Shown piece after piece: positions 20,674 through 28,104 of a stretch of 64,000 nt of DNA; positions within the stretch are counted from its first letter, which is position 1; each line of letters begins with the position of its first letter. Made by a program: the position numbers and the translations under genes. A model generated the notes under the pieces. It ran no database searches. It was not told where the DNA came from and was given only the letters and a program-made list of their open reading frames with translations. The stretch lies in NCBI RefSeq assembly GCF_004125825.1, contig NZ_QQWI01000011.1, positions 1 through 64,000 on the forward strand, given 5' to 3'. This DNA comes from Fusibacter sp. A1. GTDB lineage: Bacteria; Bacillota; Clostridia; Peptostreptococcales; Acidaminobacteraceae.

Positions 20674-22467
20674 ATGGATCACTTGACAATATTGAGCGAC
20701 TCACAAGTCAGGGAAGCTTGGAAATTATTCACATCTAAAGGGATGATCAAGCGTGAAGTGCTGCGCGATAAGATAATGTATAGTTGGGCAAGAGCTAGAC
20801 TGTCTGGTGTGGATTTTAATCAGAATGATATTTGCTTAACAAGGATTGACCACCCTATGGACAATCTGATGATTGACAATGAAATTGTAATGAAATTAAG
20901 AAAAGAAAATATATCCTGTCTGATCATTGATGAGCAGGGAGTTATCGTCACTTCGTATTTATGTGATACGACTTTGGGAAAGTTCGATAGAGGCTTGATT
21001 TTTGAGGAGAACAAACTTGGAACATGGTCTTACCATCTCGCTTGTCAAAGTGAAACTGTCGAAGAGGTTATCGGATGCGAACACTATCTGGAAACATATC
21101 ATCAAATTGCAGATATGACACTTCCAGTCGCTGTCAGTGATAAAAAACTATATATGCTTTTTATGGTTGAGATGGTTGACTACACTAAGCATTTCAGTTT
21201 TCAATGTAAGGAAATTGGCGCATGCTGGCTTAATTCGATCCGCACTCTCAAAAGGGAGAATACATACGAGAACAGTGAGGTTGAAGGATTTAGTGAGCGA
21301 GCGGAGATGGTTATCGATTTGACTGGAAAAATCAAGTCGGTAAGCGGTAATCTTTTAAGTGAAAGAATAGTGGAGATGAATTGCCATCACCTATTCGAAC
21401 ATTTTTCTATGCAACCGGTCATGTCTGGTGCGAGTCAGATCATCTACATGGATCATGACTATGCAAAGCTGAAACTGATCTGCATGCCTATTGTTAGAAA
21501 GAAGCAAAATTTTTCAGTAGTCATTATGGGGATTGAAGCGGTAACGTCTATTCTCGGATTATATCAAGGATTTAAACCGATCTACTCTCTAAAAGATCTG
21601 GTTGGAGATTCCAAAGCGATACAGGAAGTGATAAGGAGAATAGAGAAACATGCATTAAGCGACCGTTCGCTACTGATTACAGGCGATAAGGGAACTGGAA
21701 AAAAGGTGGCGGCAAATTGTATCCATAGTCTGAGCAGTCGTTCCAACAAACCCTTTCTATGGATTGACTGCAGTAAGATACATCATGCTAGAGCTAAAAG
21801 CTTATTGTTTGGCAGTGAGGATGGAAAAGACATAGGGTTATTAGAAATGGCTTCTGGAGGAACCGTCTACCTCGATAGGGCGAATGAACTGCTTCAATCG
21901 GTACAGCTTAAGCTGTTCAAAGTAATCTCTAAGGATAAAAACATTAACGACTCCTTTATGAGTACAAGAATCATCATGGGAGTTACAATCAGTAAGGAAT
22001 CGAACGATATGCCTTTGATCGACCAGCTTAGTGATCAGCTGAAACTTACTACAATTGAAATGCCACAGTTTAACAAAAGACAAACCGACTTCAATCAACT
22101 GGCAAAAAAATACCTTAGTGAAGTTGGAATTTCCGAACCTGTGATGGGAGAACAGTTGTCCCTGCTCAACATGTCTAACATCAGCGAAAACGCTCATGCC
22201 ATTAGAAATATTCTAAACAAAGAAGTTGAAAAACAGGTGGCAAATCATAAAAGCACTCATCAAATCTCCTTGATGGCCCCGAAGATCGAACTTGATCTAG
22301 AAGATCAGCTCTTCAATTTGGATGAGATTGAGATGAAAACGATCATAAAGGCTCTGATTGCGACAGATTACAACATGTCAAGCGCTGCGAAATTGCTTGG
22401 TGTAGGTAGGACGACTCTTTATAGGAAAATTGACAAATACAATATCATGTTGGATGAAGTAAGATAG
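20674..22467 (+). CDS. degenerate enhancer-binding-protein-like regulator (AcoR architecture, no GAFTGA)
   Basis: 597 residues. The N-terminal half (about 60-195) looks like the GAF-type sensor of AcoR/DhaR regulators, followed by a PAS-like segment (about 210-300) and an AAA+ domain from 305. Walker A is GDKGTGKK (337-344). The loop that should carry GAFTGA is missing: LFGSEDGKDIGLLEMASGG (378-396) runs straight across it. Walker B reads VYLDRANE, with Arg402 in place of the catalytic Glu. The C terminus is a Fis-type helix-turn-helix (MSSAAKLLGVGRTTLYRKI). Without GAFTGA it should not be able to remodel sigma-54 polymerase, so it probably acts as a DNA-binding regulator of another kind. No -24/-12 promoter was found nearby. 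Confidence 0.8.
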   Translation: MDHLTILSDSQVREAWKLFTSKGMIKREVLRDKIMYSWARARLSGVDFNQNDICLTRIDHPMDNLMIDNEIVMKLRKENISCLIIDEQGVIVTSYLCDTTLGKFDRGLIFEENKLGTWSYHLACQSETVEEVIGCEHYLETYHQIADMTLPVAVSDKKLYMLFMVEMVDYTKHFSFQCKEIGACWLNSIRTLKRENTYENSEVEGFSERAEMVIDLTGKIKSVSGNLLSERIVEMNCHHLFEHFSMQPVMSGASQIIYMDHDYAKLKLICMPIVRKKQNFSVVIMGIEAVTSILGLYQGFKPIYSLKDLVGDSKAIQEVIRRIEKHALSDRSLLITGDKGTGKKVAANCIHSLSSRSNKPFLWIDCSKIHHARAKSLLFGSEDGKDIGLLEMASGGTVYLDRANELLQSVQLKLFKVISKDKNINDSFMSTRIIMGVTISKESNDMPLIDQLSDQLKLTTIEMPQFNKRQTDFNQLAKKYLSEVGISEPVMGEQLSLLNMSNISENAHAIRNILNKEVEKQVANHKSTHQISLMAPKIELDLEDQLFNLDEIEMKTIIKALIATDYNMSSAAKLLGVGRTTLYRKIDKYNIMLDEVR

Positions 22468-22700
22468 CGGCAACTGTGTTTCATTTTAGAACACACTTGC
22501 CGCTGTTTCGTTGTGGAACACACTGTAAGTGTTGCAATTGCTGTGTTCTTGAAGGCGGTGTTTCATAATAGAACACTTTTGAACGCCACGATCAGAATCA
22601 GGCACACGTGAATATGCCGATGTCCGCCATATTTGGACTTTTAGTTTTTAAATGAGGTAAGAAAAGCGGCTGTTAGGATAAAAAATCTGTTGTTTTATGT
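22468..22700. repeat. intergenic region with GTGTT-N9-AACAC dyads
   Basis: Two near-identical 19-base dyads: GTGTTTCATTTTAGAACAC (22476-22494) and GTGTTTCATAATAGAACAC (22558-22576). Between them GAACACA (22516-22522) faces TGTGTTC (22542-22548). The first dyad is nested in a longer hairpin GCGGCAA/TTGCCGC (22468-22502) that may end transcription of the upstream regulator gene. Repeated dyads next to a Fis-type regulator resemble activator binding sites. Confidence 0.6.
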
Positions 22701-22701
22701 G

Positions 22702-22717
22702 TGTAAACACGTTTACA
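22702..22717. promoter_or_regulatory. operator-like palindrome 1 (TGTAAAC-NN-GTTTACA)
   Basis: TGTAAAC-AC-GTTTACA, seven-base arms with a two-base centre, 250 bases before the first gene of the HTH/coiled-coil operon. The same palindrome recurs at 23412 and 25377. Confidence 0.7.
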
Positions 22718-22827
22718 ACATATGTTAATACTAGACTGTTAGCTATTTGTTAACTCAGTGAAACTATTAAAAAAAAGGTTTTAATAAGACTAAAAAAAGT
22801 TAAACTCAACGATCGAGAACACATGGT

Positions 22828-22954
22828 TAATTTACAGTCAGGTTTACACACAAGGAATCAGGATCAATATAATTGTGTAAATTCCTTTAAAGATTAACTG
22901 TAAACCATTGCTAGACAATTGAAAATAATATAAAATATTAACAGTTGGTTTACG
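22828..22954. promoter_or_regulatory. promoter flanked by TGTAAA half-sites, upstream of 22970
   Basis: A promoter TTGCTA (22908-22913), 17 bases, TAAAAT (22931-22936) is bracketed by TGTAAACC (22899-22906) and GGTTTACG (22947-22954). Further half-sites: TTTACA (about 22830-22835) and GTTTACACA (22842-22850), which faces TGTGTAAAT (22874-22882). The layout is what one expects of an autoregulated promoter. Confidence 0.55.
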
Positions 22955-22969
22955 TAGAAAGGGGCTAAC

Positions 22970-23398
22970 ATGTACAAAGTCAAACAAATCGCAGATATGT
23001 TAGGCGTAGAAACTGTCGTGATACATGAGAAACTGATAGTGCTGCGTGATTTACTAGAAGCTCATATAAGAAGAAAGAATGGTGTGATTTATCTTGATAA
23101 CGAGGGATATCGATTACTGAGCCAGGAAATTCTTAAAAATGTGTCTGTAAACAATGAAGGGGAGACAGACAGGACCGAAAGCCTGATTGCTTCTGAAACA
23201 GTTCAATATGATGACATACGTACCGATGTGATGCAGATGATGGACAAAATCAGTTCCCTGAAGCAGGAAATCAATAAATGTGATATGCAGATAATACGTG
23301 AGGAAGAAGCTCTCAATCATTATGTGGAACAAATGAAAATCAATATGGAAAGGCTGAAGCAGTCGGAAGCTGACTATTTCATTAAACATTATGACTAG
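22970..23398 (+). CDS. small DNA-binding protein with coiled-coil tail (paralogue A)
   Basis: 142 residues of unknown function. The N terminus (MYKVKQIADMLGVETVVIHEKLIVL..., residues 1-26) is a MerR/RacA-like helix-turn-helix followed by a short wing (NGVIYLDNEGYRLL). Residues about 70-138 are predicted coiled coil (heptad-like, rich in Lys, Glu, Met). It shares layout and N-terminal pattern (MY[KR]V...ML.V...Y.....L) with the next gene product, so the two are probably paralogues. AAAGGGG precedes the ATG. First gene of a probable four-gene operon, with TGTAAAC-type half-sites around its promoter. An architecture like RacA or plasmid SirN-type proteins; no firm family assignment. Confidence 0.75.
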   Translation: MYKVKQIADMLGVETVVIHEKLIVLRDLLEAHIRRKNGVIYLDNEGYRLLSQEILKNVSVNNEGETDRTESLIASETVQYDDIRTDVMQMMDKISSLKQEINKCDMQIIREEEALNHYVEQMKINMERLKQSEADYFIKHYD

Positions 23399-23411
23399 TA
23401 ATTAGAATAGT

Positions 23412-23427
23412 TGTAAACTAGTTTACA
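23412..23427. promoter_or_regulatory. operator-like palindrome 2, overlapping the ribosome site of 23439
   Basis: TGTAAAC-TA-GTTTACA, a perfect 16-base palindrome, immediately followed by GGAGGTG, the ribosome site of the next gene. A protein or RNA structure here could control both transcription and translation. Confidence 0.75.
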
Positions 23428-23438
23428 GGAGGTGCTTA

Positions 23439-23897
23439 TTGTATCGCGTAATTGAAGTGTCACAGATGCTAAATGTTAGCAAGGTGACAATATATAAGAA
23501 GATGAGCGCTCTGAAGGAAGAGATCAGACCTTTCGTTGTTAAGGAAAAGAACGTCACCTATTTGACTGAAGAAGCAGTTGCTTTGATAAGAGAACAGTTG
23601 AAGCAACATGGAGAACAGGCTCAAGGGGAGAATCTTTCTTCTGACTATTTGGAGCTGAAAGAGAAGTTTGAAGTATTAAAGGGCGAAGTCGAGGAAGCAA
23701 ACAGTAATTTGGAGTTTGAGAAGCAAGGTCATCTAAACAATCTGTTGTTGATGTATGATTATTTGCAAACGGTTAAGAAAAACAAGGAAGATCGTCTAAA
23801 ATCGCTGCGAAATGCGGTTGAGAATATACGCTTAACACTAAATGATATCGATAAGCAAATTGAACTGTTTGATGAATTGAATCAGCAAAGTTCTTAA
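23439..23897 (+). CDS. small DNA-binding protein with coiled-coil tail (paralogue B)
   Basis: 152 residues. The N-terminal helix-turn-helix is YRVIEVSQMLNVSKVTIYKKM with a wing (KNVTYLTEEAVALI), then a long coiled coil from about residue 65 to 148. TTG start, with AGGAGGTG five bases upstream; the ribosome site abuts a perfect TGTAAAC-TA-GTTTACA palindrome. Lies 40 bases after paralogue A and 16 before the next gene. Probably binds DNA as a dimer; the palindromes are natural candidates for its target. Function unknown. Confidence 0.75.
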   Translation: MYRVIEVSQMLNVSKVTIYKKMSALKEEIRPFVVKEKNVTYLTEEAVALIREQLKQHGEQAQGENLSSDYLELKEKFEVLKGEVEEANSNLEFEKQGHLNNLLLMYDYLQTVKKNKEDRLKSLRNAVENIRLTLNDIDKQIELFDELNQQSS

Positions 23898-23913
23898 TTC
23901 AGGAGGGAATACT

Positions 23914-24621
23914 GTGGCTAACAAGTTAAAGATTTTTGAAAAGCTAGGATTGATGGAAAAGAAACAACCCGAAGATATCTTGGAAGGATCCGACTTAAAA
24001 AAGAAAGATGAGCTTGAAGGTGAAGTTCAGTCATCAGAGGTACTATCTAAAGATAAAGTAAACTCAGTGCTATCATCTGAAGAATCGGTTAAATCGTTAT
24101 CGTCTGAATTGAAACAAGACAATAAAAGCCAATCCATGACAAAAGAACCTAGCAAGGAAGAAGTCGAAAAGAAACTGGATGCGATGATTGAATCATACGA
24201 AAAGAATAAATTATTGAGTATTGAAGATATCTATAAGAAGGCATCTCTTGTCACAGATGTGAAAGCGACGGTGTTCATGGTGGATGTTTATGGAAAAGCT
24301 TTACCTGAAAATCTTCCACTGGATATAAAAAGAGAATCAGTACTTAATATCATGAAGGCTTCTGATATCAAAATAGACGATTTGCTAAGTGATGCTTATA
24401 AAAGAATAGATGCTCTCAACAACGTGCTTGAAAGTGTTGTTCAAACGACTGAAGACTTAAAGGAAAAGAACAGCGCATCCATCAGAGATCTTGAAAAAAG
24501 GATTGAAGAACTAAAAAGGACTGTCGTTGAAAGAGAAAAATTCCAAGAAACTCAAAATACGATGATCGGTTATGAAATTCAAAGAATCATCAACATCGTT
24601 GACTTTGTTAAGCCCAAGTAA
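23914..24621 (+). CDS. cytoplasmic charged coiled-coil protein of unknown function
   Basis: 235 residues, no signal peptide or membrane span. Residues 1-85 are low-complexity and charged (Ser, Lys, Glu), a middle globular-looking part spans about 85-160 (SIEDIYKKASLVTDVKATVFMVDVYGKALP), and residues about 165-222 form a coiled coil. GTG start with AGGAGGG upstream. It sits between two DNA-binding coiled-coil genes and a membrane-anchored OmpA-like gene, so an adaptor role is a reasonable guess, but nothing in the sequence proves it. Confidence 0.65.
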   Translation: MANKLKIFEKLGLMEKKQPEDILEGSDLKKKDELEGEVQSSEVLSKDKVNSVLSSEESVKSLSSELKQDNKSQSMTKEPSKEEVEKKLDAMIESYEKNKLLSIEDIYKKASLVTDVKATVFMVDVYGKALPENLPLDIKRESVLNIMKASDIKIDDLLSDAYKRIDALNNVLESVVQTTEDLKEKNSASIRDLEKRIEELKRTVVEREKFQETQNTMIGYEIQRIINIVDFVKPK

Positions 24622-24641
24622 CTGGTTAAGGATGTGATGAA

Positions 24642-25337
24642 GTGAGTCAATATAGGATAACAACACGGGGAAAGATAGTCATTGGATTATTGATTGTGAT
24701 GCTCTTTATAGGTTCATATCTCCTTATCGGCAAGTTCATAGGTGCAGGCAAGGGGAATGTAGAGTCAAATGATAATCCTCCTATTGACACACAAGCTGAT
24801 TTAGTTGAGCAAAGTACGACTGTTCAGACTCAAGCCCCTCAAATTGAAACGACTCGTGAGGAGTCTGTGCAAACACAGACGACGACTGAGCAGACACAGG
24901 AAACGACAGCGCAGACACAAGAAGCGACTGAGCAAAGCGACACGGTTGAAACCACAACGGCCAAGGATGCACAGTCCTCTCTCCATAATGATGAGATTCA
25001 ACTGTATAAGGCGGCGCTCGAGGTCTATTTCAAACCAAACGAAACAGAACTTACAGAGAGTATCACCGAGCTGCTGGATGATTTCATCTTCATCGCCAAG
25101 GATCATCCTGAGTTACCGATTAGAATCGTAGGACACACCTTGAATAAGGATGTGAATTCAGGAGTTGCAGAGCAAAGGGCCAACACGATCGCCGCCTATC
25201 TAGTCAGTAAGGGCGTGGCACAGGAGGCAATTCACATTACCTATCAGATTGATTCAAAATCCGATTATTCAGAGGATGAATTCAAAAGGCTGATAAGGGC
25301 GGATGTGTTTTTCGAAAACTTCAGACCGGGTAAATAA
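24642..25337 (+). CDS. single-pass membrane protein with OmpA-like C-terminal domain
   Basis: 231 residues. A short basic N terminus, one membrane span (about 12-33), a Gln/Thr-rich linker (about 50-112, repeats of TQTTTEQTQE type) and an OmpA-like domain (about 120-226). The family signature is clear: VYFKPNETEL then NSGVAEQRANTIAAYLVSKGV. The Arg of the peptidoglycan-binding pair is kept (EQRAN, 177-181), but the usual Asp of GHTD is Leu here (GHTL, 164-167). Orientation should place the OmpA domain outside, near the wall. GTG start; last gene of the four-gene operon. OmpA domains outside MotB are uncommon in single-membrane Firmicutes. Confidence 0.8.
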   Translation: MSQYRITTRGKIVIGLLIVMLFIGSYLLIGKFIGAGKGNVESNDNPPIDTQADLVEQSTTVQTQAPQIETTREESVQTQTTTEQTQETTAQTQEATEQSDTVETTTAKDAQSSLHNDEIQLYKAALEVYFKPNETELTESITELLDDFIFIAKDHPELPIRIVGHTLNKDVNSGVAEQRANTIAAYLVSKGVAQEAIHITYQIDSKSDYSEDEFKRLIRADVFFENFRPGK

Positions 25338-25339
25338 CA

Positions 25340-25370
25340 AACCTCCTTACTCTTAGGAGGTTGTGTTTTT
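25340..25370 (+). terminator. terminator after the OmpA-like gene
   Basis: Stem AACCTCCT/AGGAGGTT (25340-25347 with 25355-25362), then TGTGTTTTT. Confidence 0.7.
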
Positions 25371-25376
25371 AATGAT

Positions 25377-25392
25377 TGTAAATTAGTTTACA
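25377..25392. promoter_or_regulatory. operator-like palindrome 3, just before the tadA ribosome site
   Basis: TGTAAAT-TA-GTTTACA, one mismatch from palindrome 2, and like it directly followed by GGAG. It ties tadA to the same regulator as the upstream operon. Confidence 0.65.
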
Positions 25393-25404
25393 GGAGATTT
25401 ACAC

Positions 25405-25854
25405 ATGAATTACGATGAATATTTTATGAATGAGGCTCTGATTGAAGCTTCTAAGGCCTATGAGCTCGACGAGGTTCCTATCGGTTGTGTCATTGTGAGG
25501 GAAGGTAAGATAATCGCAAGGGCGCATAATATGAAAGAGTCGTTTAAACGAGCATCCGCTCACGCGGAGATGCTGGCGATAGATGGGGCGTCTGACTTTT
25601 TAGGAGGTTGGAGATTGACAGGATGTGAGCTCTATGTTACAATTGAGCCCTGCGCGATGTGTGCAGGACTGATCTATCAATCCCGCATTAAACGAGTCAT
25701 CTTCGGTTCCTATGATCCAAAAGGTGGAGCGTGCGGTGGAGTGATGAATGTTTTAACAGTACCTGAAATTAACCATCGTGTTGAAATCACAGATGGAGTT
25801 TTAGAAAACGAATGCAAAGAGATTATGCAATCTTTTTTTAAAAGAAAACGGTAA
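25405..25854 (+). CDS. tadA: tRNA(adenine34) deaminase TadA
   Basis: 149-residue zinc deaminase that converts A34 to inosine in the anticodon of tRNA-Arg(ACG). The zinc and proton-shuttle motif is HAEMLAID and the two-cysteine motif is PCAMCAG. VPIGCVIV and PKGGACGGVMNV are family-typical. ATG with CAGGAG eight bases upstream; the TGTAAAT-TA-GTTTACA palindrome abuts that ribosome site. The SRP RNA gene follows, and its promoter may overlap the 3' end of tadA. Confidence 0.96.
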   Translation: MNYDEYFMNEALIEASKAYELDEVPIGCVIVREGKIIARAHNMKESFKRASAHAEMLAIDGASDFLGGWRLTGCELYVTIEPCAMCAGLIYQSRIKRVIFGSYDPKGGACGGVMNVLTVPEINHRVEITDGVLENECKEIMQSFFKRKR

Positions 25855-25865
25855 TCTTTATAAAA

Positions 25866-26014
25866 TTCGAAATAGTGTCTATTCCAGGACGTTTTGGGTC
25901 TTGCGCAATGGTCATCTGTGAATCCGCCAGGTCCTGACGGAAGCAACGGTAAGCGGTAATGAACATGTGCCGCGAGGGTGCCTGAGATTGTCCTGGGATA
26001 GACACTGTTTCGAA
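25866..26014 (+). ncRNA. ffs: signal recognition particle RNA (small type)
   Basis: A closing stem of about 25 base pairs joins TTCGAAATAGTGTCTATTCC (from 25866) to its complement ending at 26014. The conserved domain IV lies at the tip: CCAGGTCC (25927-25934), loop, GGAAGCAACGG (25939-25949). This is the Ffh-binding hairpin. The apical tetraloop appears to be TGAC (25935-25938), where most bacteria have GGAA. About 149 nt, so without the Alu domain of Bacillus. A TATAAA at 25859-25864 may be its -10. Ends are estimated from the stem. Confidence 0.9.
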
Positions 26015-26017
26015 GTA

Positions 26018-26044
26018 AGTGCAGCTAAGCTGCACTTTTTTTAT
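26018..26044 (+). terminator. terminator of SRP RNA
   Basis: Stem AGTGCAGC/GCTGCACT (26018-26025 with 26029-26036), three-base loop, then seven T. Confidence 0.92.
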
Positions 26045-26109
26045 TTAAACTTGTAAGTTTTATGAGATAATAGTAGCGTGAAGATAAACCAACTGGAGTA
26101 AAGAGGAAT

Positions 26110-27732
26110 ATGATGGAATATAAAGCTTTATATCGTAGATTCAGACCGCTTACCTTTGGAGATGTAATCGGTCAGCAAATGATTACGCAGACGCTGATCA
26201 ATCAGATCGCTCATGAAAGTATCGGGCATGCCTATCTGTTTACGGGTTCGCGTGGAACAGGTAAGACGACAACTTCAAAGATTCTCTCAAGAGTAGTCAA
26301 CTGCTTGAATCCTGTCGACCATAATCCTTGTAATCAGTGTGAAGTATGCAGGAGCATTTTGAATGATTCCAATATGGATGTCGTGGAGATGGATGCCGCA
26401 TCAAACAACGGTGTCGACGATATTCGCGAGCTGAGAGAAAATATAAAGTTCCCGCCTAGTTCAAGCCGCTATAAGGTCATGATCATCGATGAGGTGCACA
26501 TGCTTTCAAAAGGAGCCTTCAACGCACTTCTTAAGACGCTTGAAGAGCCTCCTGAATACATGATATTCATCCTGGCGACAACAGAACCCCATAAGGTTCC
26601 TGCAACGATTACCAGCAGGTGCCAGAGGTTTGAGTTCAAAAGGATCGACGCCTCCGCTATGAGGGAGTACATGCACACCCTATGCACCACTTTAGAGGTG
26701 AAGGTGGATGACGATGCGCTCAAACTGATTGTCAGATTATCTGAAGGCGCGATGCGTGATGCGCTTAGTCTTTTAGAACAATGCCTGTCGTTTGCAGGTG
26801 AAGTTTTGACCTATGAGATTGCTGCAAGTGTTTTAGGACGTTCGAATGATGATGACCTGACCATTCTGTCAGAGGCCATCATTAGGGGAGATGTTTCTGA
26901 GATGATCAGGTTATCCCGTATTCAATATGACAGAGGAAAGGACGTCTCTGTTCTTATAGGAGATTTGATCGAATTATTCAGATCAGGTATGCTCTTTTCC
27001 ACTATGGGAGACGACCATCTGATGGATCTTCCTCAAAGTGAACTTGTTTGGATTGAAAGACTTACCTCTCAACATGGTGTGAAGGAATGGATCAGGGTCC
27101 TAGAAGCGCTTATGGTCGCCGATCAGAAGGTAAGATACGCGTCACATCCCTGGATAGCTTTTGAGCTGGCGCTTGCCAAGCTGACTGCTGTTGGTGAAGA
27201 GGATTCGATCGCCGGTCTGATAAAGAGGATCGAGAACCTTGAGCGGAATGGTGTCCAGGCAATCCATCAACCGGTGAGGGATAATCAGAGAACCGTTCAA
27301 CAAGCGAAGGTTGTTGAAGTAAGCCATGACAAGGCCGTCCCAAGACAGGCGGATCATGGCGCTGCCGAGACAGAAGCTGAAGTCTTTGATCCAGGTGACT
27401 TGACACTCCTTGTCATTAAGGAAAACTGGGACAAGTATATGTCTTCAGTGAAGGAAAGACTGGTCTCAACCTATGCGCTGATGAAAGAAGTAAAACCAGT
27501 CTCTTTCAAAAACGGCAAATTGCAGTTACAATTGAATGAGGCGTTAAAAATATTGAAGCCGGCGATAGAGAACGAGGACAACATGTTTCATATCTGTGAG
27601 GCATTCAAACATACGTTCGGATCGTTGCCGAAAATAGAAATCATCGATTATGCACTCGAGGATACGCGTGCAGATGAGGTAAAGTCGTTCTTTAAAAATT
27701 TGGTTGATGATGACCATGTGATTATTAAGTAA
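26110..27732 (+). CDS. dnaX: DNA polymerase III subunits gamma/tau
   Basis: 540-residue clamp-loader ATPase. It begins YKALYRRFRPLTFGDVIGQQ, has Walker A GSRGTGKTTTSK, a four-cysteine zinc module (CLNPVDHNPCNQCEVC), Walker B VMIIDEVHMLS and sensor motif ATTEPHKVPATITSRCQRF. The C-terminal third (from about 370) is variable. Upstream AAAGAGG. It forms an operon with ybaB and recR, a very conserved trio. I see no slippery A-run that would make a separate gamma form. Confidence 0.96.
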   Translation: MMEYKALYRRFRPLTFGDVIGQQMITQTLINQIAHESIGHAYLFTGSRGTGKTTTSKILSRVVNCLNPVDHNPCNQCEVCRSILNDSNMDVVEMDAASNNGVDDIRELRENIKFPPSSSRYKVMIIDEVHMLSKGAFNALLKTLEEPPEYMIFILATTEPHKVPATITSRCQRFEFKRIDASAMREYMHTLCTTLEVKVDDDALKLIVRLSEGAMRDALSLLEQCLSFAGEVLTYEIAASVLGRSNDDDLTILSEAIIRGDVSEMIRLSRIQYDRGKDVSVLIGDLIELFRSGMLFSTMGDDHLMDLPQSELVWIERLTSQHGVKEWIRVLEALMVADQKVRYASHPWIAFELALAKLTAVGEEDSIAGLIKRIENLERNGVQAIHQPVRDNQRTVQQAKVVEVSHDKAVPRQADHGAAETEAEVFDPGDLTLLVIKENWDKYMSSVKERLVSTYALMKEVKPVSFKNGKLQLQLNEALKILKPAIENEDNMFHICEAFKHTFGSLPKIEIIDYALEDTRADEVKSFFKNLVDDDHVIIK

Positions 27733-27747
27733 AATAGGAGGCAAGCA

Positions 27748-28095
27748 ATGTCAAAAGGAAAATTCAAAGGTGCGCCAGGCGGAATGGGAAACATGGGCGG
27801 CATGATGAAGCAAGTACAAAAAATGCAAAGGGATATGGAAAAGGCTCAAAAGGAACTTGAAGAGACAATCTATGAGTCGACTGCCGGCGGTGGTGCCGTT
27901 AAGATCGTCTTGAACGGAAAAAAAGAAATCCAATCACTAGAGTTGTCAGAAGCCGTAGTGGATCCGGATGATATAGAAATGTTGCAGGATCTGATCATCG
28001 TTGCTCTCAATGACGCGATGAAGCAAGTAGACGAACAATCGGAAAAAGTGATGGGTAAGATGACAGGTGGCATGAACATTCCTGGCTTATTCTAG
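27748..28095 (+). CDS. ybaB: nucleoid-associated protein YbaB/EbfC family
   Basis: 115-residue small DNA-binding protein; a Gly/Met-rich N terminus ([15 protein letters not shown]) precedes the coiled hairpin [16 protein letters not shown] and the conserved [20 protein letters not shown]. It always lies between dnaX and recR, and here is 15 bases after dnaX and nine before recR. Confidence 0.95.
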   Translation: MSKGKFKGAPGGMGNMGGMMKQVQKMQRDMEKAQKELEETIYESTAGGGAVKIVLNGKKEIQSLELSEAVVDPDDIEMLQDLIIVALNDAMKQVDEQSEKVMGKMTGGMNIPGLF

Positions 28096-28104
28096 GGGAT
28101 CCAT

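Noticed and set aside
22599..22618. GGCAC...ATGC as a sigma-54 -24/-12 promoter
   Set aside because: GG and GC are 13 bases apart rather than 10, and the nearby regulator lacks GAFTGA.
22828..22954. BirA operators (TTGTAAACC-N15-GGTTTACAA)
   Set aside because: GTAAACC and GGTTTAC halves are present but their spacing (about 40 bases) does not fit, and no biotin gene is near.
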